From NCBI RefSeq assembly GCF_900290235.1, contig NZ_OLMK01000009.1:62001-126000 (forward strand): 64,000 nucleotides of DNA. Direction: 5' to 3'. The DNA comes from Streptomyces sp. MA5143a. GTDB lineage: Bacteria > Actinomycetota > Actinomycetes > Streptomycetales > Streptomycetaceae. The stretch's first letter is position 1; each line of letters begins with the position of its first letter. The position numbers and the translations under genes are program-made. The notes under the pieces were generated by a model. That model had not been told where the DNA came from. It was given only the letters and a program-made list of their open reading frames with translations, and ran no database searches. Positions 41,477 to 49,945 of the stretch are shown piece by piece.

Positions 41477-41596
41477 GCCTGGTTCTCCCATCCGAGTGCT
41501 GAGCTGTCCGGCTCCGACCGCGGGCCGGATCACCGCGCTGTGCTGGGCTCTTCGGGGTGGGGGGTGACATCGACAGGAGCCCGGGCTACAGTTATT

Positions 41597-41621
41597 GTAC
41601 GCGTACGACTTACAAGTATAA
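41597..41621. promoter_or_regulatory. TetR-type operator candidates (site B)
   Basis: GTACGCGTAC (41597-41606) is a perfect 10-base palindrome, and TTACAAGTATAA (41610-41621) matches the reverse complement of site A at 28051-28062 in 11 of 12 positions. Confidence 0.6.
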
Positions 41622-41884
41622 AAACTAGGGAGGGATCCAGTGCGGGAGTCGACCTGGAACCCGGCGTGGGGACGGCGTGAGGTCGCCCCGGCCGTCCGGC
41701 GGAGGGGGTCGGCACCTTCATGAGGCGGACCTTGTCGCGCATCGCCACACGGCGTGCCCGGCAGGGTCTTGGTGGCCCGGCATTCCCCCGTGCAAAAGCG
41801 CCGGGCCGCCTTCATATCGTTGTCACCAGGGGAATTCGAAACGGTCGCGCGTCGCGCGGCGACAAACCCTGCGGGCAGAATCGG

Positions 41885-41902
41885 TCAAGTCGCGTTCAAG
41901 TC
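41885..41902 (+). promoter_or_regulatory. SARP-type direct repeat (heptamer TCAAGTC, 11-base period)
   Basis: TCAAGTC occurs at 41885-41891 and 41896-41902, exactly one helical turn apart, just upstream of a promoter-like sequence. SARP regulators bind heptameric direct repeats with 11-base spacing, and a SARP gene lies immediately downstream of the gene this region controls. Confidence 0.55.
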
Positions 41903-41923
41903 GCGGTGTGGAGTGAAATTTCA

Positions 41924-41953
41924 TTGATCTGAGTCGAAGTCGTTGGGTAGAGT
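41924..41953 (+). promoter_or_regulatory. Candidate sigma-HrdB-type promoter for the salicylate synthase gene
   Basis: TTGATC (41924-41929) and TAGAGT (41948-41953) are separated by 18 bases, 21 bases downstream of the SARP-type repeat. Confidence 0.45.
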
Positions 41954-42255
41954 CGACCTCGGTTCGGCCGCTCCTGGGCATTAGGGGAGGGTTGTCGGGG
42001 GATTCAGGAACCCGGGGTATCGGTCTATTTCTGGGGTGACCGACGTTCTCTTTCGAGGGGACGTCGCAGGTTTGGCATGCCTAAACGTTCCTTCATGTGT
42101 GCTGATGTGGCGGCCGGCATGCGCGACATCATCCTGCGATGGCTTTCTTGTGACGCACCGTCAATATTCCCCTGATTCTCTCCTGTGAGGATCGGTCGAT
42201 TGTTTTCCGCCCTTGTAGTGGTCAATTTCGGTCGTCAGTTGCAGGAGGAAGAACC

Positions 42256-43623
42256 GTGCTTTTCTCGTACCGGTCAACAACCGTGCGCACGGATGTCGAT
42301 CCGCTTGTCGCAGCGACGGGACTCATCGCCTCGGGCCTGTTCTCCACCTATGTCGTCTACGAAGGCCCGGACGCTTGGTCGGTGGCCGGCGGCATCGTGG
42401 CCGAAGTCGTGTTGGGACAGGACACCGTGCGATGTACGAAGGATGGCAACTCCATCGAACGCCCCTGGCAGGGCGATCCGTTGGCCCAAGTGCGTGAGTT
42501 TCTGGACAGCCTCGAGCTGACCGACTGGCGGGCGTACGGCTGGAGTGCGTTCGAGCTCGCATACGCCGTCGCCGGCCGTCCGGTCGACAACGACGTCCTG
42601 CTCCATCTTGTCGTTCCGCGAACGGAGATACGCCTGTCCGAGGGGCAGGCCCTCGTGCGGGGTCTGGACCCGCAGGAGATGTTTCTCGTCGAGAAGACGC
42701 TGGCCGGTCTGGAGCAGGAACCGGATACCGGGCACCGGCCGGTCGGCGTGGACATCGAGGCCGGTGCCGATGCGTACCGTGCTTCTGTCGCCACTGTCGT
42801 GGACCGCATACGCGCCGGAGAACTCCAGAAGGCCGTCGTGTCCCGGATCGTCCCCGTCACCTCCGACATCGATTTCCCGGCGAGCTACCTCGTCGGACGC
42901 CGTGCCAACACCCCCGCGCGGTCCTACCTGTTGAACATGGGAGACCTCCAGGCCCTGGGATTCAGCCCGGAGACCGTCGTGGAGGTCGAGCCCGACCGCA
43001 CCGTCGCCAGCCAGCCGTTGGCCGGCACCCGGGCCCTGACCGGCGATGCCGACGAGGACCGGCGACTACGTGAACACCTTCTGGCGGACCCCAAGGAACT
43101 CCACGAGCACGCCATCTCGGTGAAGGTCGCCGTCGACGAACTCGCCGAGCCGTGCAAGCCGGACACGGTGGTCGTGCAGGAGTACATGGTGATCAAGGAG
43201 CGGGGCTCCGTGCAGCATCTGGCCTCCAAGGTCGTGGGCCGGATGCCGCAGGACGCCAGCCCCTGGGACGCCTTCGCCGCCGTCTTTCCCGCCGTCACCG
43301 CCTCGGGCGTGCCCAAGCTCGCCGCGTACGACGCCATCTCGGACTGCGAGCCACGGGAGCGCGGCCTCTACGCCGGTACCGTGATGACGGTGGCGCAGGA
43401 CGGTTCGATGGATGCCGCGCTCGCCCTGCGCAGCGTCTTCCACCGGAACGGTGAAACCTGGCTGCAGGCCGGTGCCGGGGTCGTCGAGCATTCCGTACCC
43501 GAGCGCGAGCTCGAGGAGACCCGGGAGAAGCTGAGGTGCGTGGCCCACCGCCTGGTGGCACATGGGACCGAGAGCGGAACGGTGCCGCCCGACGCGGCAC
43601 CCGAGAAGCGTCTGTACGTCTGA
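42256..43623 (+). CDS. Salicylate synthase (Irp9/MbtI type)
   Basis: 455 aa from GTG 42256 with GCAGGAGG upstream. It is a chorismate-binding enzyme: ELQKAVVSRIV carries the catalytic Lys base, PLAGTRALTGDADED and DPKELHEHAISV the magnesium and chorismate sites, VQHLASKVVGRM and YAGTVM the C-terminal core. Length and the single domain match Irp9 and MbtI, which convert chorismate to salicylate through isochorismate without a separate lyase; no PchB-type lyase is present, in agreement. It provides the aryl cap of the siderophore. The SARP gene starts 58 bases downstream on the same strand. Confidence 0.92.
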   Translation: MLFSYRSTTVRTDVDPLVAATGLIASGLFSTYVVYEGPDAWSVAGGIVAEVVLGQDTVRCTKDGNSIERPWQGDPLAQVREFLDSLELTDWRAYGWSAFELAYAVAGRPVDNDVLLHLVVPRTEIRLSEGQALVRGLDPQEMFLVEKTLAGLEQEPDTGHRPVGVDIEAGADAYRASVATVVDRIRAGELQKAVVSRIVPVTSDIDFPASYLVGRRANTPARSYLLNMGDLQALGFSPETVVEVEPDRTVASQPLAGTRALTGDADEDRRLREHLLADPKELHEHAISVKVAVDELAEPCKPDTVVVQEYMVIKERGSVQHLASKVVGRMPQDASPWDAFAAVFPAVTASGVPKLAAYDAISDCEPRERGLYAGTVMTVAQDGSMDAALALRSVFHRNGETWLQAGAGVVEHSVPERELEETREKLRCVAHRLVAHGTESGTVPPDAAPEKRLYV

Positions 43624-43681
43624 AATCACTCGAAGAAGCGGTCCGGTGACCGCGACAACGACCTCAGGAGGCGACAGGGCA

Positions 43682-45628
43682 ATGCCGATGACGGGGGAGC
43701 CCTTGGAAGTGCAACTGTTAGGTCCGGTACGTGCCTGGCGTCACGGCAGGGAAGTCGTCCTCGGACCGCCCAAGCAGAGAGCGGTGTTCGCGCTGCTCGC
43801 CGGCCGGGCGAACGACGTCGTGAGTGTGGATCACATCATCGACGCGGTGTGGGGCGGAGACATCCCGCAGACCGCGGCCAACGGCGTCCACACCTACGTG
43901 GCCGGGCTCCGCCGAGTCCTCGAGCCGGAACGCAGCAGGCGGGAGAGCGGTGAGGTGCTGATCTCGACCGCCGGCGGCTATGCGCTGCAGACGGACCCCG
44001 AGACGGTCGACGCCACGCGCTTCGCCCGCCGTCACGCCCAGGCGCGGCGCGCACGTGTCGAGGGGAGGCTCCAGGAAGCGTTGGACGTGGCGGAGTCCGC
44101 GCTGTCCTTGTGGCACGGGGAGGCGCACTCCGGCGTTCCCGGGCCGTTCGCGGCGATGGAGCGCACGAGGCTCCAGGACCTCCGGCTCACGGCCGTCGAG
44201 GAGTGGGCCGCCGACATGCTGGAGGCGGACCGTCCCGTCGAGGCGGTGACCGTACTGCTCGGGGCGGTGGCCGAGGAGCCGCTGCGCGAGAAGCTGCGCT
44301 GGTTGCTGATGACGGCACTGTACCGGTGCGGACGCCAGGCGCACGCGCTGGAGGTCTACGCCGAGACCCGACGGCTGCTGCGGCACGAGCTGGGCATCGA
44401 TCCCAGCGCCGAACTGAGGACGCTGCACCAGCAGATCCTCACGGGCAGCCCGGTCACCTCCGTCGGAGCCGCCGGTACGAGCGCTGTCGCCCCTGTCGAC
44501 TCCGGGGCACCCGACCCGGAGCCCCCCTCTACCCGGCTGGTGCTCGCCGAGACGCCGCGACCTGCCCAACTGCCTCCAGTGGCAAGAGGGTTCGTCGGCC
44601 GCTCCAGGGAGCTGGAGCAACTCGCGCGGCTGCTCACCGAGAACGACCCGCGGGGCGCCTCCACCCCCATCGTCGTCGTCGACGGGCCGGCCGGCGTCGG
44701 CAAGAGCGCCTTCGCGCTCGAACTGGCCCACCGGCTGTCCGAGCACTTCCCGGACGGGCAGCTCTACGTCGATCTGCTCGGTACGAGCATGGAGGGTCGT
44801 TCGCTGAGCGCCTCCGAGGCCCTGCTCCAGGTACTGCGGAGCCTCGGGGTCGACGACACCCGCATCCCCGCGGATCTGGCGAGCCGCGCGACGCTGTACC
44901 GGAGCCTGCTGCACGGCAAGCGCGTCCTCGTCATGCTCGACGACGTGCTCAGCGCCGACCAGTTACGGCCGCTGATCCCCGGCGGCTCGTCCTGTGTGCT
45001 CAGCACCGGCCGACAGCGCCTGGGCGGCCTCGCCGTCCGTGACGGCGCGCATCTCCTGCGGCTCGACCCGCTCGGTACCCAGGACGCGCTGGCGCTGCTC
45101 CGATGTCTCGGCGGCGACCGGCTCCACCACCAGGAGGCCGTGGCCAGGCGTCTCGTGGGCCTGTCTGGAGGACGGCCCCTGGCGCTGCGCATGATGGCCG
45201 AGACGCTGGCCGCCAACCCGGACGTGCCTCTGGCCGCGCTGGTGCAGCGCATCGTCGAGGAACACGGCAGGCTGGACCGACTTGCGGCGGGAGGCGACGC
45301 CTCGACGAGCCTGCACACCTTGTTCGAGACGTCCTACCAGGCGCTGCCCGAGGAGGCGGCGAGGATGTTCCGGCTCCTCGGACTCTTCAGCGACGGGCTG
45401 ATCACCGTGTCGGCGGCGGCCGATCTGGCCGGAACCACCGAGTCGGAGGCGGTGGGCACGCTGAAGTTGCTCGCCCGGCGCCATCTGCTCCGTGAGGCCG
45501 ACCGGGGCGTGTACCGGTTCCATGAGCTCATGAGGCTCTATGCGGCCGAGTGCGCCGAGCGCGAGCCGCTGACTGATCGCAGTGCCGCCGTGGCGCGTCT
45601 GCTGCAGGCAACCGCTTCGGTCGCCTAG
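43682..45628 (+). CDS. SARP/AfsR-type pathway regulator with NB-ARC-like ATPase domain
   Basis: 648 aa from ATG 43682, with AGGAGG 10 bases upstream. An OmpR-like winged helix (about 1-105, LEVQLLGPVRAW to GYAL) and bacterial transcriptional activation domain (about 110-260) are followed by an ATPase domain with Walker A DGPAGVGKS (334-342) and Walker B VLVMLDD, ending in a helical effector domain. It lacks the TPR part of full AfsR. It likely activates the siderophore cluster; the repeat at 41885-41902 is a candidate binding site. Leu13 and Leu428 are TTA codons, so translation should depend on the bldA tRNA. A 14-base hairpin follows. Confidence 0.9.
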   Translation: MPMTGEPLEVQLLGPVRAWRHGREVVLGPPKQRAVFALLAGRANDVVSVDHIIDAVWGGDIPQTAANGVHTYVAGLRRVLEPERSRRESGEVLISTAGGYALQTDPETVDATRFARRHAQARRARVEGRLQEALDVAESALSLWHGEAHSGVPGPFAAMERTRLQDLRLTAVEEWAADMLEADRPVEAVTVLLGAVAEEPLREKLRWLLMTALYRCGRQAHALEVYAETRRLLRHELGIDPSAELRTLHQQILTGSPVTSVGAAGTSAVAPVDSGAPDPEPPSTRLVLAETPRPAQLPPVARGFVGRSRELEQLARLLTENDPRGASTPIVVVDGPAGVGKSAFALELAHRLSEHFPDGQLYVDLLGTSMEGRSLSASEALLQVLRSLGVDDTRIPADLASRATLYRSLLHGKRVLVMLDDVLSADQLRPLIPGGSSCVLSTGRQRLGGLAVRDGAHLLRLDPLGTQDALALLRCLGGDRLHHQEAVARRLVGLSGGRPLALRMMAETLAANPDVPLAALVQRIVEEHGRLDRLAAGGDASTSLHTLFETSYQALPEEAARMFRLLGLFSDGLITVSAAADLAGTTESEAVGTLKLLARRHLLREADRGVYRFHELMRLYAAECAEREPLTDRSAAVARLLQATASVA

Positions 45629-45638
45629 GGCCCTTCGA

Positions 45639-45675
45639 GCGTGTGCCCCGTGGCCCCTGGTCACGGGGCACACGC
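45639..45675. terminator. Hairpin terminator after the SARP gene
   Basis: A perfect 14-base stem (GCGTGTGCCCCGTG / CACGGGGCACACGC) with a 9-base loop starts 11 bases after the stop codon. Confidence 0.75.
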
Positions 45676-45787
45676 GTGCCCGCGCGGGACTGTCGCGGAG
45701 GGGTCCGCGGGGCCGGGGCCGTGGGGCGCGGCGTCTCATCAGAAACCGTTCAGAGCATCTGTAGGCGGCTGAAGGAGAGTGGTCGCC

Positions 45788-47062
45788 ATGAGCAGCAATC
45801 AGGTGGCACTTCTCCTCTTCGACCTTGCGTTCATCCTCGTCCTCGCCCATGGACTCGGGCACCTCGCCACCAGGATCGGACAACCGCCCGTCGTGGGCGA
45901 GATCCTCGCCGGAGTGCTTCTCGGGCCGACGCTCCTCAACGGGGCCGTCTCCGACACCCTGTTTCCCCACACGATTCGGCCGTTGCTGAGTGCGATGGCC
46001 GATGTCGGCGTCACCCTGTTCATGTTCGGTGTGGGCCTGGAGATCGAGCGCCAGGCGCTGCGCGGCCGCGGACGCATGGCCGCGGCCGTGAGTCTTGGAT
46101 CGACGGCGGTGCCGTTCGTCCTCGGCACCGGTCTCGGCTACTTCCTGTTGCGGAACCATGAGACCGACCAGAAGGCCGCCTTCATCGTCTTCATCGGCCT
46201 GGCCGTGTCCGTGACCGCCTTCCCCGTACTGGCGAGGATCCTCTCCGACCGAGGTATCGCCGCCACCGGCCTCGGTGGCATCGCCCTGGCGACGGCGGCC
46301 CTCGTGGACGTCGTCGCCTGGACCGCCCTGGCAGGGGTGCAGGCAGCGATCGGCGGCGCGGGCTCCCACTGGCGGGTGGCCCTCATGATTCCGTTCGCCC
46401 TGGTGCTCGTCCTCGTCGTACGGCCCTGGTTGCGCCGCCGCCTCACCCGGGGCGACGGTCGCGGGCCCGCATCGGCATGGTGGTACGTGCAGGTGCTGAT
46501 CGGAGCGCTGTTGTGCGGCGCGGCGACCGAGGCCATGGGTATGCACTACATCTTCGGAGCCTTCCTCTTTGGCGTGATCATGCCGAGCGAGGGTGCTGAG
46601 CGGCTGCGCGCGGACCTCATGCAGCACACCCGCACCGTGACCTCCGTGCTGCTCCCCGTCTACTTCGTCGTCGCCGGCCTCAAGGTGGACCTCCGGCAGT
46701 TCGGCTGGGCGGAGACCGCCGAACTCGTCGCCGTCCTGCTGGTCGCCGTCGTCGGCAAGTTCGGTGGCACGTATCTGTTCGCTCGGAGCACGGGGCTGCC
46801 TGCCAGGCCCGCGACGGCGCTCGCCGCGCTGATGAACACCCGTGGCCTCACCGAGCTGGTCATCCTCGGTGTCGGACTGCAGGCCGGGCTGCTCGACGGC
46901 GGGCTGTACTCCCTCCTGGTCGTCATGGCACTGGTCACCACGGCGATGACGGGCCCTCTGCTGACACGGACGTACGCGAAGCCCGTGATCGTGCCGGAGG
47001 CGACGACCGGGGAGCCCGGGCGGGAGCCCGACCGCTCCTCCTCCGTCCCTCCCGTCGCATAG
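45788..47062 (+). CDS. CPA2-family cation:proton antiporter (Kef-type membrane domain)
   Basis: 424 aa from ATG 45788 (GGAGAG 8 bases upstream). About 12 membrane helices carry typical CPA2 signatures: GHLATRIGQPPVVGEILAG near the N-terminus, FMFGVGLEIE, and MNTRGLTELVILGVGL in the antiporter core. No TrkA/RCK regulatory domain follows. It exchanges K+ or Na+ for protons across the cytoplasmic membrane. It sits between the siderophore and the dihydroxyphenyl clusters and has its own ribosome binding site, with a terminator upstream. Antiporters of this type often accompany antibiotic clusters, but no pathway role can be shown. Confidence 0.9.
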   Translation: MSSNQVALLLFDLAFILVLAHGLGHLATRIGQPPVVGEILAGVLLGPTLLNGAVSDTLFPHTIRPLLSAMADVGVTLFMFGVGLEIERQALRGRGRMAAAVSLGSTAVPFVLGTGLGYFLLRNHETDQKAAFIVFIGLAVSVTAFPVLARILSDRGIAATGLGGIALATAALVDVVAWTALAGVQAAIGGAGSHWRVALMIPFALVLVLVVRPWLRRRLTRGDGRGPASAWWYVQVLIGALLCGAATEAMGMHYIFGAFLFGVIMPSEGAERLRADLMQHTRTVTSVLLPVYFVVAGLKVDLRQFGWAETAELVAVLLVAVVGKFGGTYLFARSTGLPARPATALAALMNTRGLTELVILGVGLQAGLLDGGLYSLLVVMALVTTAMTGPLLTRTYAKPVIVPEATTGEPGREPDRSSSVPPVA

Positions 47063-47151
47063 CGGCACTACGACGGACGGCAGACCGGAAGCATCCAGAA
47101 GACACGCCAGAAGCAGCAGGAGCAGGACAAGGACCAGAAGGAGACCCAGAC

Positions 47152-48444
47152 ATGCCCTCGGCCGAACTCCGGGATTCCGTCCGTCCCGGCACTCGCGGTC
47201 AGGACCACCCGGCCGAGTCGGTCCGGACACTCGACGGACTCTTCAGCCGGGCCGCCCGGCGCCACCCGGGGGCCGTCGTGGTGCGCGAGGGGCCGTACAC
47301 CCTCTCGTACGGCAAGGCCGACACCCTCTCCGCGCAGCTCGCCACGGCGCTGCTGAGCGCCGACGTCCAGCTGGGGGACCCGGTCGTGGTGCACTGCGCC
47401 GACCACCGGCAGGCGCTCGTGGCCCAGCTGGCGGTGATGAAGGCCGGGGGTGTGTGCGTCCCGGTGCCCCGCGAGTTGTCGGCCGGCCAAACCTGCCGGA
47501 TCGCTGTCGTCAGCGGCGCCGAGACGGTGCTGTGCAGCCGCGCGACCCGGGAGGCATGGGATCACGCCGGCTACCGACGGCGGCTCCTCTTGGACGACCC
47601 CGAGCTGTGGAAGCGGCTCGGAGCGCGCTCCGTCGACCGGGCGCTGCCGCGCTCCGCACCCGCCGAGCTCGCCTACCTGCTGACGGCGCAGGAAGCCGGG
47701 GACTGGAATTCCGGTCACCTCGTGGACCATAGGGCCTGGCATCTGGCCATGACCGCCCGGTCCGAGCAGATCGGACCCGCAGGCCGGGCGGTCGCGGTCG
47801 CCGAGCACCCCGTCGGACCCGCCACCCTGTCCGCGATGTGGTGGGCCTTCGGATCGGGCAGCACGCTGCTCGCCCGACCAGGCGGACTCGTGGCGAGCCT
47901 CGACGGGGTAGTCGCCGTGTACGAGTCGGCCGAGTACACACACGTGCTCGACACACTGGCCCGGGAGCCCCGCCCGCCGCGGCCCAGGATGGTCGTCCTT
48001 GTGGGAGCCCCCTGCGCACCCGAGGTCGTGGCACGGCATGTCGAGATCCTGCCCGAGACCGCCCTGCGCGCCGAGTTCGCGCCCGGCGGGAGCGTATTGC
48101 CCTGGGCGGTGAGCATGTATCGCGCGGGCCAGGACACGCCCTCCGGCGGGAGCCCGGTGGTCGGGGCGGCCCCCGGCGTACGGCTGAGCGTGCGCGGAGT
48201 CCTGGGGGAGAACCTCCGCGCCGGCCAGGCCGGAGAGGTATGTGCGCGAGGGCGTACCCTGCCCTTCGACGTCATCGGCGACCACTCTGCACCCGGTCGG
48301 GGAGGGACCCTCCTGCGCTCCGGCTTTGCTGGACGACGGAACCCGGACGGGGGCGTCGAACTCACTGGTCTCGCCCGTGGTGACGACGAGGCCGCAGCCC
48401 ATCGGGCTGCGGCCTCGTCGTCCCGTCGCGCGGCGTGGAGCTAG
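47152..48444 (+). CDS. Truncated adenylate-forming-enzyme-like protein lacking the ATP P-loop
   Basis: 430 aa from ATG 47152 with AAGGAG 8 bases upstream. The fold of the acyl-CoA/NRPS ligase N-terminal domain is recognisable: TLSYGKADTLSAQLATAL (A1-like), VMKAGGVCVPVP (A2), ELAYLLT where the P-loop should begin, and DGGVELTGLARGDD (A8-like). The P-loop itself (YTSGSTGxPKG) is replaced by TAQEAGDWNSGH and the protein stops at A8, so the C-terminal domain with the catalytic lysine is missing. A 19-base terminator hairpin lies inside its last codons. It is unlikely to adenylate a substrate and may be a remnant or a repurposed binding protein. It could belong to either cluster. Confidence 0.7.
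   Translation: MPSAELRDSVRPGTRGQDHPAESVRTLDGLFSRAARRHPGAVVVREGPYTLSYGKADTLSAQLATALLSADVQLGDPVVVHCADHRQALVAQLAVMKAGGVCVPVPRELSAGQTCRIAVVSGAETVLCSRATREAWDHAGYRRRLLLDDPELWKRLGARSVDRALPRSAPAELAYLLTAQEAGDWNSGHLVDHRAWHLAMTARSEQIGPAGRAVAVAEHPVGPATLSAMWWAFGSGSTLLARPGGLVASLDGVVAVYESAEYTHVLDTLAREPRPPRPRMVVLVGAPCAPEVVARHVEILPETALRAEFAPGGSVLPWAVSMYRAGQDTPSGGSPVVGAAPGVRLSVRGVLGENLRAGQAGEVCARGRTLPFDVIGDHSAPGRGGTLLRSGFAGRRNPDGGVELTGLARGDDEAAAHRAAASSSRRAAWS
48382..48422. terminator. Very long bidirectional hairpin terminator inside the 3' end of the ligase-like ORF
   Basis: A perfect 19-base stem (GACGACGAGGCCGCAGCCC and its complement) with a 3-base loop lies between convergent genes, within the last 21 codons of the rightward ORF. 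Confidence 0.85.
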
Positions 48445-49892
48445 GCACTGTCGTCCCGGGCCGTGATCCACTGCCACTGGGTGTACGAGTCCCAGGCGAA
48501 CTGCGCCCCGTGCCGGGCGCCGTTGCCCGAGGCGCCGAAGCCGCCGAAGGGCACCACCGCCTGGTGGTTGATCGTCTGGTCGTTCACATGGATCATGCCC
48601 GTTCGCAGGCGGCCGGCCAGACGGAGCCCGCGCTCGACCGAACGCGTCCGTACCGCGGCCACGAGACCGTACTCCGTGTCGTTGGCGACGGCCACCGCCT
48701 CGTCGTCGTTCCGGACGACCACAACGGGTGCCACCGGGCCGAAGATCTCCTCGGTGAACGCGGGCATCTCCCGGGTGACCCCGGTGAGGACGGTCGGCGG
48801 GTAGAACGGCCCGTCCGGCGTACCGCCCCATCGCAGTTCGGCGCCCGCGGCGACGCTGTCGCGAACGATCCCGTCGACACGCTCCAACTGCCGGCCGTCG
48901 ATCACCGGTCCCAGGTCGACCGGGTCGGTCCACGGATCGCCCACGGTGAGCCGCCGGGCCTCCTCGACCAACCGCTGCACATACGCCTCGGCGACCGACG
49001 CATGCACGATGTGCCGTCCCGCCGCCATGCAGATCTGGCCCTGGTGGAAGAAGGACGCGAAGGCTCCCGCCGCCGCGGCCGCCTCCACGGCGGCGTCGTC
49101 CAGCACGATAAGTGCGTTGTTGCCGCCGAGTTCGAGTGAGACCCGCTTGAGCGTGCGGCCGGCCGCGGCTCCCACCTCCCGACCGACCGCGGTGGAGCCC
49201 GTGAACGACACCATCGTCACGATCGGATCGGCCGCCAGGGCGGCGCCGGCCACCGCGTCGCCGGGCAGCACGTGCAGCACATCCTTCGGGAGTCCCGCCT
49301 CCTCGAACAGGCGCGCCACAACCAGGCCGCCCGCGACCGGTGTGCGGACATCCGGCTTGAGGATCACGGCGTTGCCCAGGGCGAGCGCGGGGGCCACCGA
49401 ACGCAGGGCGAGCAGCAGCGGTACGTTCCACGGGCTGATCACGCCGACCACGCCCAGCGGCTCCCGGCGGGCCAGGCTCGACCGGCCGGGTACGGAGGGC
49501 AGGACCTGCCCGTGCGGCTGCGTGGGCAGTGCCGCCGCCTGGAGGAGTTCCTCCACCGTGTCCGCGATCTCCGTCTCCGCCTTCGCCCGTACAGCACCAC
49601 CCTCGCGGATCAACCACCGCACGACCTCGGCCCGGTGCTCCTCCAGCACGGCCGCCGCCCGCCGCAGCACCGCCGCACGATCGGCCGGGGGCAGGGCCCC
49701 CCACGCCTGCTGTGCCCGTGCCGCAAGGGTCGCGGCCCGTGTGACGTCCCACGCGGCAGCGACACCGACCTGGGCGAGCGTCTTCCCGGTCGCCGGTTCG
49801 ACCACGTCGACGACGGCGCCGCCGGACGCGGCCCGCCAGCCGTCACTGAACACCGTCCCGGCGAGCCCGTCCACGTCGACCAGGCTTGTCAT
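48441..49892 (-). CDS. Aldehyde dehydrogenase (benzaldehyde dehydrogenase type)
   Basis: 483 aa from ATG 49892 with AGGAGGAAG upstream. NAD(P)-dependent aldehyde dehydrogenase motifs: ISPWNVPL, catalytic Glu in LELGGNNAL, catalytic Cys in HQGQICMAAGR, and EEIFGPVAPV. It should oxidise an aromatic aldehyde to the acid. Placed directly after a benzoylformate-decarboxylase-type enzyme in the dpg operon, its likely substrate is 3,5-dihydroxybenzaldehyde and its product 3,5-dihydroxybenzoate, a polyketide starter. It is the last gene of the leftward operon; its stop overlaps the convergent ligase-like ORF by 4 bases. Confidence 0.92.
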   Translation of the reverse strand: MTSLVDVDGLAGTVFSDGWRAASGGAVVDVVEPATGKTLAQVGVAAAWDVTRAATLAARAQQAWGALPPADRAAVLRRAAAVLEEHRAEVVRWLIREGGAVRAKAETEIADTVEELLQAAALPTQPHGQVLPSVPGRSSLARREPLGVVGVISPWNVPLLLALRSVAPALALGNAVILKPDVRTPVAGGLVVARLFEEAGLPKDVLHVLPGDAVAGAALAADPIVTMVSFTGSTAVGREVGAAAGRTLKRVSLELGGNNALIVLDDAAVEAAAAAGAFASFFHQGQICMAAGRHIVHASVAEAYVQRLVEEARRLTVGDPWTDPVDLGPVIDGRQLERVDGIVRDSVAAGAELRWGGTPDGPFYPPTVLTGVTREMPAFTEEIFGPVAPVVVVRNDDEAVAVANDTEYGLVAAVRTRSVERGLRLAGRLRTGMIHVNDQTINHQAVVPFGGFGASGNGARHGAQFAWDSYTQWQWITARDDSA

Positions 49893-49945
49893 GGCTTCCT
49901 CCTGACGTTTTGATGGTGTTCTCCGAGCACGCGGCGGCGGGCCAG

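Larger units (their letters stand above)
41477..42255. other. 779-base regulatory intergenic region before the salicylate synthase gene
   Basis: No convincing gene. It separates the divergent TetR copy 2 operon from the salicylate synthase gene and is less GC-rich than its surroundings. It contains palindromes at 41597-41621, an 11-base direct repeat at 41885-41902 and a promoter-like pair at 41924-41953, implying a 5' leader of about 300 bases in front of the synthase. No known riboswitch was recognised in that leader. Confidence 0.6.

Noticed and set aside
41677..42225. Short frames (66-79 codons) in the region before the salicylate synthase gene
   Set aside because: No convincing ribosome binding sites, atypical composition, overlapping on both strands; the region is better explained as regulatory.
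42256..43623. Isochorismate synthase or anthranilate synthase instead of salicylate synthase
   Set aside because: No PchB-type lyase is present and length and motifs fit the bifunctional Irp9/MbtI group; context needs salicylate.
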